Shown here: one piece after another, positions 1 through 11,873 of the stretch
How the letters are laid out: each line of letters starts with the position of its first letter
Position numbering within the stretch: position 1 is the first letter of the stretch
NCBI RefSeq assembly: GCF_029407905.1
Contig: NC_073630.1
Location: forward strand, 47,083,001 to 47,147,000
Reading direction: 5' to 3'
Source of the DNA: Bubalus kerabau
Taxonomy: Eukaryota > Chordata > Mammalia > Artiodactyla > Bovidae
Length of the DNA: 64,000 nt
The notes under the pieces: generated by a model
What the model saw: the letters and a program-made list of their open reading frames with translations, nothing else
The model's database searches: none
Told to the model about the DNA's origin: nothing
Program-made: the position numbers and the translations under genes

Positions 1-860
1 GTTGTATTTTTTAGATTCCACATATAAGTAATAGCATACAATATTTCTCTTTATCTGATTTATTTCACTTAGCATAATGCCCTCCAACTCCATCCATGTT
101 GCTACAAATGGCATATTTCATGCTTTTTTATGGTTGAGTGTTAAATATATATGCATATACATATATATATATGTATACATATGTCACATCTATTTCATCT
201 GTTCATCTGTTGATAGATGCATGGGTTGCTTCCATACTATAGCAATTATAAGTAATGCTACTATGAACATTGTGGTACATGTATCTTTTCTAACTAGTGT
301 TTTTGTTTTTTTTTCAGATATATACTCAGGAATGAAATTTCTGGGTCATATGTTAGTTCTATTTTTGAGAAACCTCTATATTGTTTTCCATAGTGGCTGC
401 ACAAATCTACACTCCTAGCAACAGTATTCAAAGGTTCTCTTTTCTCCACCTCCTTGCCAACATTTGTTATTTGTGTTCTTCTTGATGATATACATTCTGA
501 TAGGTGTGAGGTGCTATCTCAGTGTGGCTTTGCTTTGCGTTTCCCTGATGATTGATGTTCAGCATCTTTTCATGTGCCTGTTGGCCATCTGCATTTCCTT
601 TTTGGAGAAATATATATTCAATTCTCCTGCTCATTTTTAAATCATGCCATGTTTTATTTTTTGATGTTGAGTTGTATGAGCTAGTTATATATGTTGAATA
701 TTAATCTCTGACAAGTCATAGCGTTTCCAAATATCTCCTCCCATTCAGTAGGTTATTTTCTCATTTTGTTAATGGTTTCCTTTGCTGTGCAAAAGATTTT
801 AAGTTTAATTAGGTTCCTTTTGCTTAGTTTTCCTTTTGTTTCCTTTACTTTACAAGATGG
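1..860 (-). mobile_element. Old L1 LINE, 3' part of ORF2, antisense, cut by window edge
   Basis: The reverse complement reads as the end of L1 ORF2, with the usual run of text (single-particle 'cannot-see-gene' wording such as the dynamic region around a small block of ORF2 codons near 360-420 and 530-600). The copy is diverged, with many stops, and resembles older mammal-wide L1s rather than the bovine-type copies further on. The 113-codon frame inside it at 77-418 is an antisense shadow. The right end is placed where L1 wording fades after about 860. A short (TA)n/(CA)n patch lies at 157-185. Confidence 0.8.
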
Positions 861-1157
861 ATGGAGAATAATTTCCCTTTGTGGACTTATATCTTAGGTC
901 TTCAAAAGTATGGTCAGTATGCTTTGAGTTAGGAAAAGTTGGTACATAAATTTGGGAAGCTCCTTCAGGATGTAGCCTCTCAATGTCTGAAAAGTTGAGT
1001 GGACATCACCCAGGCACAGCATGGACCAGGAGTAGGAGAGAAAAGAGTTGTTAATGTAGAGTAGGAGAGCAAGTAAAGGTATAGTACTGAGAAAAGACTG
1101 GAACCCTAAGAGTTTTATTGCATCCAGGACACCTGAAGCAAAGGGACAAAAGATTGG
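861..1157. other. Unassigned DNA
   Basis: No open frame of note and no repeat family that I recognise. It may include a continuation of the old L1, too diverged to call. Confidence 0.5.
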
Positions 1158-1385
1158 TGGGATACCCAGATGGTGTTCGTGATAAAGAACTTGCCTGCCA
1201 ATGCAGGAGAGGTAAGAGATGCAAGCTTGATCCCTGGGTCAGGAAGATCCCCTGGAGAAGGACATGGCAACCCACTCCAGTATTCTTGCCTGGAGAATCC
1301 CATAAACAGAGGAGCCTGACAGACTACAGTCCATAGGGTCACAAAGAGTTGGACATGACTGAAGTGACTTAGCGTGTATGCACAA
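1158..1385 (+). mobile_element. Bov-tA SINE
   Basis: The head resembles a tRNA (box-A-like and box-B-like parts around 1165-1240), followed by the conserved body seen in all copies here: the 'cccactccagtattcttgcc' block at 1273-1292 and the 'gagcctga' block near 1313. Frames on both strands in this interval (for example 1051-1275 and 1118-1336) are not genes. Several internal substitutions indicate moderate age. Confidence 0.93.
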
Positions 1386-2586
1386 TGGAATAAAATTAAA
1401 GAGAGTGTTGGAAATCATTCCCAAGGCTAGAAATAGTTTCTTTGAAACAGAAGGATCTTGGTGTCTTCTCACAGGTCCTTCTGCCCCATGCCAAGGTGCT
1501 CCAAACTAATTAATGTTGCTGCTGCTCTCATAACTGGAGAGTGATGTGATATCACATTAGTGGTTTGAAACTAGCCATGGGAAATTATTTACACCATAGA
1601 AATCAACAAGTGTTACAAATCAGCATCCCCACCCTTCCTCAAAGACCCAGTTGTTAAACATTGATTCTCATTCTTCTGCATTAAATCATAAGTATTTAAT
1701 ATATTGTGATTTTAAAGTATGAACTTTTATACATGTGGTACATAGGTCTCTATTTATACTCTACAAATGTTAGGAGGTCTCTATTTATACCTACAAATGT
1801 AAGGTAAGCCTGTGTTGTTGCATAGCTGCTTAAATTAAAGGATATGTATGGTTGTCTCTCATTAGATAAAAAAGGGTGAACATTCTATCTTGGTACTATA
1901 TGGGAGTCACAAATATCTATAATAATTCTCATGCTCCATTTCTTCTATATCTATGTAATAGTGAGAGGATGAATAATCACATTTTGTGTTTATGGCTTTA
2001 GACTCTTCATCCTTTTGAGAAATGAATAAGAAGGTGCCCTTTTGAATTCTCTAGAACTCAGAGGTAACCAGGGCCATATTGGAGAATTTTATGGCATGTC
2101 ATACACCATGATAAGGAAATTGTTTTGTAGGGGGCATTCTGGAAGTCTCCATAATATAGATCTAGACATTTCCCAGGCCATAGTATATGACTTATATTTC
2201 TATTTGGGACTCTAGGAATGGTTTTTGTTTTTAAATAATATCTTGAAATTCATGTCTAAGTAGATATAGGATAAAATGCCTACAGCTGGTTTTCAATATT
2301 TTAAAATGTATATATAAAATGTCTGGGAGAGTAATTTTAAATGATTCTCTTCTCTCGGTCTCAGAAATTCTGACTCAGCACATTATATATTGGGTGAGGT
2401 CCAGAAATTTGAATTTTTAATAAATATCGCAGTTATTTTTAGGAACATGGATATAGGTAGTACTTAAAAGATATTGGCTCATAATCAAAAGTATCTAACA
2501 TAAAATTTTATAATTTCTTTTAATTTTTTGCTATCATAGAATAGAATTGACCTTAATGGATAGATTTTGGCCGACTCATATATACC
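1386..2586. other. Unassigned DNA with a small tandem duplication
   Basis: AT-rich DNA with no coding signal or recognised element. It contains an imperfect tandem duplication of about 28 bases at 1744-1801 (entered separately). Confidence 0.5.
1744..1801. repeat. Two-copy tandem duplication, unit about 28 bases
   Basis: Unit one (1744-1771) and unit two (1775-1801) both start aggtctctatttatac and both contain acaaatgt. Unit two lacks two internal bases. The short unit and near identity suggest replication slippage. Confidence 0.85.
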
Positions 2587-2591
2587 ATGGG

Positions 2592-2942
2592 TATTATGGA
2601 TTGAGTTGTGTGCCCTCAAAATTCAAATGTTTTAGTGCTAACTTCCAATGTGACTGTATTTGGAGATTAGGTATTTAAAGAGGTAATTAAGGTTAAGTGA
2701 AGTGCCCTTATAAAAAGAATAAGAGACACCATGAGCGCATGTGCACAAGGAGAGGCCACATGAGAACACAGTGAGAAAGTGATGTCTGCAAGTTAGGAAG
2801 AGAGGTCTCATCAGAAACCAACCTTGTGAGCACCTTGGTCTTGAGCTTTAAGGCTCTGAAACTGTGAGAAAACATGCTTCTGCTGTTTAAGACACTCGAT
2901 CTGTGGTATTCTATATAGTGGTCTGAGCAGACTAACAACACA
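2592..2942 (+). mobile_element. MLT1-type LTR (ERVL-MaLR), sense
   Basis: It starts with the wording typical of MLT1-type LTRs (tattatggattgagttgtg), runs through the 'tgtgactgtatttggagat' block at about 2650 and ends at 'gcagactaacaaca'. It is a solo LTR with no internal region. It is the same family as the copy at 6687-7305, which lies in the opposite orientation. The exact subfamily is not fixed. Short minus frames here (2708-3092) are not genes. Confidence 0.8.
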
Positions 2943-3232
2943 GGCTAAAATATTAAAAAAAATAAATAGTAAGTGACTGATGAAGTCAATATGATGGTCT
3001 TTAGCATGATAAAAATATTTCCCCTGGAAGTTGTATTCCATCATTATAAGAGGACCTTTGTTTAATTTATCAGATTCCGACAAGAGGGCCATCCATACTT
3101 GCCAAAGTAAATGCTCTGACTAAAAGTTCTTAAATGGGCATTTCAAGGATAGACTCTTGAACTCCTTTTTCTTTACTTCATTGGTTGACCCATTCTCCCT
3201 TTGGTGGATTCATTCCTTTTATAAGTGGTTTT

Positions 3233-3516
3233 TTAATCCTGAATATTCATTGGAAGGACTGATGCTGAAGCTGAAGCTCCAATACTTTGGCCACCTGATG
3301 AGAAGAGCCAACTCACTGGAAAAGACCCTGATGCTGGGAAAGATTGAGGGCAGGAAGAGAAGGGGGTGACAGAAGATGAATGGTTGGATGGCATCCTCGA
3401 CTCAATGGACATGAGTCTGAGCCAACTCCAGGAAAGAGTGAAAGACAGGGAAGCCTGGTGTGCTGTCGTCCATTTGATCACAAAGAGTCAGACATGACTG
3501 AGTCACTGAACAACAA
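3233..3516 (+). mobile_element. BovB (RTE LINE), 3' end fragment
   Basis: It matches the 3' end of BovB: 'ttcattggaaggactgatgc' at 3246, then the 'aaagaccctgatgctggg' block and the terminal 'gactgag' tail. It is heavily 5'-truncated, keeping only the last ~280 bases. The open frame at 3157-3369 runs through it by chance and joins unrelated flank. Many substitutions indicate an older copy than that at 27519. Confidence 0.93.
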
Positions 3517-4459
3517 AACTAACACAGTCAACAAAATTAGAATTTGATCTTACTGACCAAAGACCCTCCATATTTTCCTAGAATAACTTGGCATGCTTCT
3601 ATTCAAATACATCCCACATGAGTCATGCAGTCAATTTGTAGAGAAAGATGTTTCTGTGCATGTGTGTGTATTGGGCAGTCAGGAAATCAGGGTGAGCAGC
3701 GGGGCTACCATGAACCCTCCAAAGTGAATTTTCCTCCAGGGAACTTCCACAGTTGACCAAAGAAAGAAAATGGAGATGAATGATGCACTAAACCTTCTTT
3801 TTTAAGGAAATTGGCAACAGATTTTTTAAAAGTATTTTCTCAGAAGGCAGAAGTGTTGATTAAGAGGGTAACTTCACCTCATGACCACAATGGATAACTT
3901 AGTGTTTATGCTGATTAAAATAGATGTACTAGCATCTATAAGATGCAGTGCCAGGTCCTCTTCTTCTGAATTCAGATTAGTTTTTCCCTAGTCACTTTTC
4001 AATTGTAAGTATCTATTATAAATAAGTTAGTTTTAAGTAAGCTATTTCTAAACGCCCGAGGAAGTATATTTTTCACATTTCTTTTTATTTGCTGTGGTAA
4101 AAAGGGAAACCTCTGTCTCAGTCACTGTGATTATTAAGTCATTTCTCCACAGGTTTCCAGGGACCCTCTGCTAACTAATTTCCATTTTCAGTTGCTGATG
4201 ACTATGTTCATTCAACTAGAGTGATGGAGTTTCTTTTCATTGGTTTTAAAATAGGGTCTTTTATGGAAGATTTCTGCATATCACTGCTGAAGGTGCGGTA
4301 TGCCATTTGTTTTCGTTAAAAGTTTCATTCGGGTCATACATGACTGAAGACACCTGGATGGCAAGTTCTGCCCTGCATTTCCTAAATTTATTACTGAAGT
4401 GATGTAGTCTTCAAGTATCCCATAGAGGGGAGAGAAATAATAGTGATCATTAATAATTA
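3517..4459. other. Unassigned DNA
   Basis: No element, RNA gene or coding frame that I can support. Composition is AT-rich and ordinary. Confidence 0.5.
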
Positions 4460-4580
4460 TCCTTTCTCTGTACCCAGTACTTGGCATGACACCTTCTAAT
4501 ATTATTTCTATTTTCCAGATGAATAAACTGAGGAACAATAGGTGAAGCGTATTAGCTTGGGTGTAGAATGGCATGAAGAG
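4460..4580 (-). mobile_element. Possible MIR SINE fragment
   Basis: The block 'ttttccagatgaataaactgaggaaca' at about 4511-4537 resembles the MIR core in reverse orientation, and 'ttggcatgac' upstream fits. Too short and diverged to be sure. Confidence 0.45.
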
Positions 4581-5134
4581 GAGAATTGTACTAGCGTCCT
4601 CCATTAGGAAAGGAGATACTGGGCTTTAATCCCTGTTCTGTCTGAAACAAATCTTGGGTGACCTGTTAGTTCTGATTTTCCCAGTGCTTCTTATTTTAGC
4701 ACTGAAGATCTTTCACCCTGTCAATCTTTAGTAATCTGGGCCAGTCACCTTACCAAATCTTAGGCTCTTCTCACAGTACCACATTGTTAGTCCATGCTAA
4801 GCTTTAATCTATAGATTTGCCAAATCAATTATTTTTTAAAGTAAATATTAGTATGAAGTGGACACTATTTAAAAAATATTAACCAAAGTTTTTCTCTGCT
4901 ATGTTTGCTTATACACAGCGCCCTTTCCTAGAATCAATGAGCTAGGACATTCTGTGCTGATTGTTTTCAAGGTAGAGCTTTCAATCAGGAAGAGTTGTTT
5001 CTTTGTCTATTTAAAGTTTAGTTCCTTTAAGAAATGGGAAAGTCTTTAATAAGGACAATAAATTCAGTGATATATATGATGATGTATAAATAAGAACCGA
5101 CAGCCTGGAAAATCACGACGATGTTGGTAGCTAA
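4581..5134. other. Unassigned DNA
   Basis: No recognised feature. The 107-codon minus frame covering 4281-4604 at its left edge has no recognisable protein similarity. Confidence 0.45.
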
Positions 5135-5338
5135 GTTATGTTGGGCACTTGCTGTATTTAAGACATCTTTCTACGTGTTTTGCAAGTGCCATCTTAAACT
5201 TTCTATATGACTTGTGTATGCCTTGTTTTACAGATGAGGAAACTAAGGCACAGGGAGACTGAATAAATTTCTAAGTTCAAACAGGCAGATTCAATATTCA
5301 ACATCAGACAACTGGACTCCACTACCCTGTGCTCTTCA
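5135..5338 (-). mobile_element. MIR SINE, antisense
   Basis: It reads as a reverse-complement MIR: 'gttttacagatgaggaaact' near 5226, then 'aaggcacagggag', ending with 'actccactaccctgtgctct' near the tRNA-like 5' end. Nearly full length. Confidence 0.82.
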
Positions 5339-6686
5339 TTACTGGGCCCTGCTCAACACAAAGTGATCACACTGATTGTAGAGAGAGGGTCGATTGGAGG
5401 GGAAGAGATGAGGAATTAGATGGTAGTCATTGCTTGAGAAGAGGCTCAATAGCTACTCAGTCTTTCAGGGAAACCTTGGGAAGAACAGGTAAAAAAATCA
5501 AGATGTGTTTTGAGGGAATCTGAAGAAGAATAGATTTATATTCCATTCCAAGTAGACCCAAGATAGGGCAGGATCCCAGAATAGAAATCACCTTATGGTT
5601 GATCTAAGAGTTTCTTTCTGAGGTAACAGGGATCACCTAGGATTTGGTCCGTGTCCATATAACAAAAACTCAAAATAAGAGAGGCTCAAATGAATAAGAG
5701 GCTTTTTTCTTTTTGTTTGTTTTAAAATGACTGTACAAGCCATAACATTTATATGTAAAAGCAAGAAGGAGGTTAAAAAAAAAAAAGAGCAAAAGATTAT
5801 GCCCTTTTTCAAAGTCCAATTCAATAACTTTCACTTATATCTCACTTTCACTTATATTTCACAATTGGCCAGAATTTATTCATCATTGCCACATTTGGTT
5901 GCAAGGCTGTAAACAACTATAGGCATTTATTAGGTATATTGTTACTCCTAAACAAAATACAAGTTTTTAAACTAAGATAAGGAGAGAATAGACATTGTAT
6001 ATGGACTGGCCATTTCAACCATGGTCCCATATAGCAGCAGTGGACAAAACCAGTAATTGAAGAAATCCAGTGACCCAAGAATGGCAGAAGAAGCAAAACA
6101 GCTCATTCATGGTTCTCAAGAAACAGCATGACACAGTAAAATTGGAGAGATTCCTGAATGTCAGATGATCCAAAGTTAGCTAAAAGATATTCAGACTCAG
6201 AAGGCCATAAGGCCAAGAGGGAGGTACAGCGTAGCAGCAGTATTCCTGACAGTTGAAAATAAACATATTGAGAAATGATCTTCCCTGATATGTGATACTG
6301 TGTAAGCAAATACCTCCTAAGTCCCTGAGAACTTGACACAATTCTATGGAAAGGGTACAAAGGCCCCAGCTTGGCTGAAATTCCATTTATTCCACCACAG
6401 CAAAATATTAGAGAGAGATTGATTTCACTTTAGAATAAAGTTACATCTCTTTCGCATCTAAAATTGTTGACCAAGATTCAGAAAATTACACACATAAATG
6501 AAAAAAGAAATGCATCATTACATGTTAGTAACAAGGTTCCTCTTGGAACCAAATGAATATTTATGGTACCCTTTGATACAATTTGATTATATTCAGCCTC
6601 TTCAGCCCCTATGAGTGTTACTTGAAATACTTGTACATAAATAAGCAATTTCATTATGAATTAGAATGCATGTCTTTGAATTTAAC
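5339..6686. other. Unassigned DNA
   Basis: No confident repeat and no coding signal. Frames of 60-85 codons (5329-5523, 6103-6386) look like chance. A short A-run at 5776-5787 is the only simple sequence. Confidence 0.5.
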
Positions 6687-7305
6687 TGTGCTAGTTTGCT
6701 GGGGGCTGCCATGACAAAGTATCACAGACTGGTGGTTTAAACAATAGCAGTTCATTTTCTCATAGTTCTAGAGACTAGAAGTCTGAGACTGAGGTGTTGT
6801 CAGGGTGGTTGGTTCCTTCTGAAGCTTTCATTTTGGTTTGTAGATGGCCGTCTTCTCCCCTTGGCTTATCCCTGGGCATTGTTGTTATTGTTTAGTTGTT
6901 AAGGTGTGTCTTAGCAGCTTAGCAGCAGACTCTTTGCAACCGCATGGACCGCAGCCCACCAGGCTCCTCTATCCATAGGATTTCTCAGATAAGAATACTG
7001 GAGTGGGTTGCCATTTCCTTCTCCAGGGGATCTTCCTAACTCAGGGATTGAACCCATGTCTCCTGCATTGACAGGTGAATTCTTTACCACTGAGCTACTA
7101 GGAAAGCTCCCACTTCTGGGCATATCTGTATCTTAATCACTTTTCTTATGAAGACACTGATCATAATTGGATTAGGGCCACTTTCATGACCTAAGTTTGG
7201 CTTCATTGCCTCTTTAAATACCCTGCCTTCAAATATGGTCCCATTCTGAGGTCCTGGGGTTTAGGACAGCGACATATAAATTTGATGGAGACATAATCCA
7301 GATCT
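6687..7305 (-). mobile_element. MLT1-type LTR, antisense, split by a SINE
   Basis: The left part (6687-6879) and right part (7124-7305) together make one LTR in reverse orientation: 'tgtgctagtttgctgggggc' at the left and 'ttctgaggtcctggggtttagga' near the right end. A Bov-tA occupies the gap with a TSD of ctgggcat (6872-6879 and 7116-7123). Confidence 0.8.
6880..7115 (-). mobile_element. Bov-tA SINE inside the MLT1 LTR
   Basis: Antisense copy: 'agaatactggagtgggttgcc' at about 6992 and the tRNA-like head at the right end ('actgagctactaggaaagc'). Its 3' tail lies at the left as a TTG-rich run. It is flanked by an 8-base direct repeat, ctgggcat. It is therefore younger than the LTR. Confidence 0.93.
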
Positions 7306-7687
7306 TTCCACAAAAATGATCTTGTGCTTATTACAATATTGCATGGCATTTCAGGATCATAGAAAGCACCTAGGTCCTCATTACATTAAAAAATTATTGA
7401 TTGATCACCCTCTCTTTGCCACACCCTGTTAGGAGTTCTAGGATCATAAGACCCCATCACTGTGCAGAGCATCTCATTGACTGAGGTTTCCAGATATGGA
7501 AATGTTGCCCAAGGCAATTTATTCTACCTGCTTTCTTATTGAAGTTTATCCTTCAAGAGGTAGGGAAGAGTCTAAATACTTAAATTATAAATGAGATCAA
7601 TGCTGTAAATATAGCAAGTATATAATATGCGGTGTGAATAAATGTGAGAACAAAGTATTGCTGCTTAAATTCCTTGTAACTGAGTCT
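7306..7687. other. Unassigned DNA
   Basis: Nothing recognised. Confidence 0.45.
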
Positions 7688-7938
7688 GAAAGTGAAATTA
7701 AAAGTTGCTCAGTTGTGTCCGACTCTTTGCAACCCCATGGACTGTACAATCTGTGGAATTCTCTATGCCAGAATACTGGAGTGGAAAGCCTTTCCCTTCT
7801 CCAGGGGATCTTCCCAATCCAGGGACTGAACCCAGGTCTCCTGCATTACAAGTGACTTCTTTACCAGCTGAGCCACAAGGGAAGCCCAAGAATACTGGAG
7901 TGGGCAGCCTATTCCTTCTCCAACAGACCCTCCTGACC
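7688..7938 (-). mobile_element. Bov-tA SINE with extra partial head unit
   Basis: An antisense body (7690-7888) is followed by a second copy of the 'agaatactggagtgggcagcc' block at about 7890, so the element carries a duplicated tRNA-related part. The same layout is seen at 13980-14281. Overlapping frames on both strands (7634-7941) are not genes. Confidence 0.9.
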
Positions 7939-8751
7939 TAGGATATTCATGTTACATTTTCTTTTAAAATGGGGATACTAATTATTTATAAAGCTTTGTT
8001 AAATAACATGCCATATGACAAGAGCAGTTTTTAAACTCTAATCATACCATACTATATTGTAGTTATTTTTGGAATCTATATTAATATTAATTATAAATTA
8101 TGAATTGCAGGGAAGAGAAACTCCCTCCATTATATCAAGGCATGTTCATTTCACTCATGAGGGCCCCACAATACATCAGAGTTTTGCAGAGCTGTGTCTG
8201 ATATTACTGTCATTCTTCTTGGCAGAATTGAAGAGCACAAGGATGATATTTGTAGAGCCTGTAGTGCTCACCAACTTCTCTCTTTATCCAATTGACTTAG
8301 AAGAAACTGTGTAAGGGCTTTCCTATTTCTGTTTTTTTTTTTTTTTTTTTTTTTGAGAAATATGTATACCTTTTTAGACTGGTTAAAATATCAGAGGATT
8401 ATTGTGTTAGCAGATAAGCAAAAACACTTATATGTGAAGGAATATTAAAAATGATTTTGTATCAGTTAGGTTTAGGTTAGCTTATGTTGAAAGAACAAAA
8501 TAACCCCAGATATCAGTGGCTAAAAAAATGTACCTCTTGTTCACACTATATGCCCAACCAACATAGGCAGGAAAGGTTTTTTCTCTTGTAGTCATTCAGG
8601 AATCAACCAAGAAAGAAGTTTTCTTTTGATATACATATCCATCAAGAACATGCAGTAAATTGCATAAATTGTACATTAAAGCCTTAGAGTTGCTTCCAGG
8701 AAGTGGCATATGCTACATTTGCTTACATTTCTTTGACTAAAGCAAGTTATA
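7939..8751. other. Unassigned DNA with a T-run
   Basis: No recognised gene. A poly-T tract lies at 8332-8354. It could be the tail of an antisense retroelement, but the sequence to its right shows no poly(A) signal or family that I recognise. The piece at 8460-8545 ('gaacaaaataaccccagatatcagtggc') resembles an old DNA-transposon end; not certain. Confidence 0.4.
8332..8354. repeat. Poly-T tract
   Basis: An uninterrupted run of T of about 23 bases after 'ctatttctg'. Confidence 0.9.
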
Positions 8752-8963
8752 TTGTTGTGCTAGTTGCTCACTCATGTTCAACTCTATGTGATCCCATGGA
8801 CTGTGGCTTGCCAGGCTCCTCCATCCATGGAATTCTCCAGGCAAGAATACTAGAGTGCATAGCCATTCCCTTCTCCAGGGCATCTTCCTGACCCAGGGAT
8901 TGAACCCAGGTCTCCTACACTGCAAGTGGATTCTTTACCATCTGAGCCACCAGGGTAGCCCTC
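8752..8963 (-). mobile_element. Bov-tA SINE
   Basis: Antisense copy ending in the head 'catctgagccaccagggtagcc'. Possible imperfect TSD: aagcaagt at 8740 and aaacaagt at 8965. The 62-codon frames on both strands are SINE shadows. Confidence 0.92.
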
Positions 8964-9054
8964 AAAACAAGTCACATGGTCATGCCTAACTCTTGCCATG
9001 TGCCTGGAGGTAGATGGAAAGTGTTGGTGAAATGTAATGTCTATCTCTTTTCAT

Positions 9055-9800
9055 TTTATTAATCCCTCCTACATAAGCAAAGCCTACCATGTCTCAAGAA
9101 ATGGTCTAAGTGTTGAGGATAAACCTTATGCTCTAATGATTATATAGTATGTTATGAATATGCATGTGACAGATAATATTATAGCAAGAAAATGGATAGA
9201 AACGGTCTGAAGTACAGAGACTGCAACTGTATATAAACTGCTAGGGGAGGTTTAACTGAGAATATGAAATGTTATATAAATGAAATGTTAAGTTTGTGGA
9301 ATAGTTAAGAGGGTAACCAAGGCCATGGGTAACTATTGAACAAGCATGCTAGACAGAGGGAACCGAATGTTCAAAGGCCCTGAGGCAGGAAGATGCTTGG
9401 TATTCTTGCAGAGAATTAAGGTTAACATGACTGGAAAAGGGTGGGAAGGGAGGAGAGTAGTAGGGAATGAGGTTAGAGAGGAATGTAGAGGAAAGAACAT
9501 ATCACACAGGGCCCTGTAGATCATTAGAAAGGCTATGATTGTGAGATAGGAACCTACTTTGTGTTTTGAGGAAAGGGTGACCTGATCAAACATATTTTAA
9601 AGTCTCAAGACTTGAGAATGAGCAAGGCAAAAACAGATCAGTAAGCATCTCATTATTCAGATCAGATAGGATGGAGGCATTGACCTTAGTAGCACTGGAA
9701 GCAGTAAGAAGAAGTTGGATTCTGAGTATGTTTTGAAGTTATGCCCAATGTATTTGTTAATGGCTTAGCTTTCAAATAAGGATTTTAATTGAGTCTCAAT
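9055..9800 (+). mobile_element. Old mammal-wide interspersed repeat, family name not fixed
   Basis: The wording matches a long, old repeat whose other copies I also see at 59655-59880 and 63280-64000: 'aaaggccctgaggcaggaa' at 9375, 'gggccctgtagatcatta' at 9509, 'ggttctgagtatgttttgaag'-like text near 9718. I recognise the repeat but cannot give its Repbase name with confidence. Its right end is cut by the BovB insertion at 9812. Confidence 0.6.
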
Positions 9801-9811
9801 ATTAAAAAGTA

Positions 9812-10669
9812 ATGAGAAATGTCAGGCTGGATAAGTTACAAGCTGGAATCAAGATAGGTGGGAGACACATCAGCAACTTCATACATGTGGATGATACCCC
9901 TTTAATTGTAGAAAGCAAAGAGGAACTAAAAAGCCTCTTGATGAAAGTGAAGGAGGAGAGTGAAAGAGCCAGCTTAAGACTAAATATTTAAAAAACTTAG
10001 ATCATGGCATCCGGCCCTATTACTTCATGGCAAATAGAGGGAAAAAATGTGGAAGTAGTGACAGATTTCTTCTTGGGCTCTAAAATCACTGCGGGTGGTG
10101 ACTGCAGCCATGAAATCAGAAGACAATTGCTTCTTGGAAGGAAAGCTATGATAAACCTAGACAGTATGTTGAAAAGCAGAGACATAACTCTGCCAACAAA
10201 GATACATATAGTCAAGGTACAAAAATGTACATATGATCTTTCCCGTGGTTACATACAGGTGTGAGAGCTGGAACGTAAAGAAGGCAGAGTGCCAAAGAAT
10301 AGATGTTTTTGAAGTGTGGTGCTGGAGAAGACTCCTTAAAATCCTTTGGACAGCAAGGAAATCAAACTAGTCAGTCTTAAAGGAAATGAACACTGAATAT
10401 TCATTGGAAGGACTGCTGTTGAAGCTGAAGCTCCAGTATTTTGGTCATCTGATGTGAACAACCAACTCATTGGAAAAGTCCCTGATGCTGGGAAAGATTG
10501 AAAGCAGAAGGAGAAGAGGGCGACAGAGGATGAGATGGCTGCATGGAATCACTGATCAATGGACATAAATTTGGGCAAACTTCAGGAGATGGTGAGGGAC
10601 AGAGAAGTCTGTCGTGCAGCAGTCCATGGGTTCGCAGAGTTGGACATGACTAGATGACTAAACAACAAC
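9812..10669 (+). mobile_element. BovB (RTE LINE), 5'-truncated, with 11-base TSD
   Basis: It covers the end of the BovB ORF, starting just before the catalytic YADD region ('gatgataccccttt' at 9890), and the 3' end with the 'gacatgactagatgacta' tail. It is flanked by the exact direct repeat attaaaaagta at 9801-9811 and 10670-10680, so both insertion boundaries are defined. The frame is broken by indels and stops; the longest open stretch is 86 codons at 10004-10264, carrying the BovB C-terminal wording MASGPITSWQIEG. Confidence 0.95.
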
Positions 10670-10680
10670 ATTAAAAAGTA

Positions 10681-11252
10681 GAGACTGAAAAAAGATACTA
10701 CTGACCTATAAGAAAACTTGCATGATGTGGACAGAATTTTCCCATGGTAAGAGGAAAAATCTAGGCAATATCAATGCTTATTTCCCCCTTCATTTCTCTG
10801 CCTCTTATAATCTTATATTACATGTGCTTACTTCAATTTTAATCTTTATATTACTTAATTTCTTCTCTGGCTAAACAGAATAACAGAGAAAGAAGCTATT
10901 TTTTTTCCTTCTCTATTTCCTTTGAAGTCTAGAACTTTGTCTAGGACAGAATGTGTATTCCATAGAAGACATTAACTGAAGAGAATACCAAGAGTGGCAT
11001 TAGAGGGAAAATGAAGTCACAGAGCTGCTCCCTGAATCATAGTAAAATAGGGTAGAAGGCTTTGCTTATTCTGATGTGTACCCTTTCCAGATGGTGGTGA
11101 TGTTAGAACTGTTTTATAAACTACTGGTATCTAGTTGCAGATCCTTTAATTTTTCTTAGATTATCTGCTATTATCCACTTCTTCTTCAAAGCTATGGGTT
11201 AACCCTCAAAGGAGTGCATCATGTATTATATTGGAATTTATTGAATGAACCT
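10681..11252. other. Unassigned DNA
   Basis: No gene or repeat recognised. Confidence 0.45.
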
Positions 11253-11263
11253 AAGAAAAACAT

Positions 11264-11485
11264 ATGGTTCCTGGTGACTCAGATGGTAAAGTTTCCATCT
11301 GCAATGTGTAAGACTCAGGTTGGATCACTGGGTAAGGAAGATCCCCTGGAGAACGGAGTGGCAACCCACTCCGATATTCTTGTCAGGATAATCCCAATGG
11401 ACAGAGGAGCCTGGCTGGCTACAGTCCATGGGGCTGCAAAGAGTCAGACATGACTGACTCATTAACACGTTCACTTTTCACTTCC
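11264..11485 (+). mobile_element. Bov-tA SINE
   Basis: Sense copy starting 'atggttcctggtgactcaga' with the body block at about 11366. Flanks carry a near-exact repeat: aagaaaaacat (11253-11263) and aagaaaatcat (11486-11496), 10 of 11 bases. Confidence 0.92.
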
Positions 11486-11496
11486 AAGAAAATCAT

Positions 11497-11870
11497 GCAA
11501 TTCTGTTTATATAAAAAATTGTTTCTTAATGAGAGTGAGTAAAAAGAGACCCATTAGGTATTCCCAGATTCTTAGGTCATGCTTATATTCTTAAGTGATA
11601 TACCTCACATTTAGATTACATTCTAGTACCTAAACCAGGTAACTCATTTGTCCACAATTATTTGTGGTATTTGATCATGAACCAGAGACTGTGGCAGGCA
11701 CCACAGTTACAGAGGACATGACCAATCCAGACACTAACCAAGTAATTCCAAGTGTGATCTGTGTTACCAAAGTGAATGTAAAGAGCCCTCTGGGAGCCTA
11801 AAATATAGTTCAGGCAGCAAAGAGCAATATTTGTAAACTGTTTAAACCCACTTATGAATGGAAGATCTAC
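11497..11870. other. Unassigned DNA
   Basis: Nothing recognised. The 89-codon minus frame (11658-11927) partly overlaps the next element and has no known domain. Confidence 0.45.
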
Positions 11871-11873
11871 ACC

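Noticed and set aside
1158..1240. tRNA-like box A and box B words, here and in the other Bov-tA heads
   Set aside because: They are heads of tRNA-derived SINEs followed by the SINE body, not tRNA genes.
8332..8354. Poly-T run as the tail of an antisense retrocopy
   Set aside because: No AATAAA in the expected position and no recognisable body or TSD.
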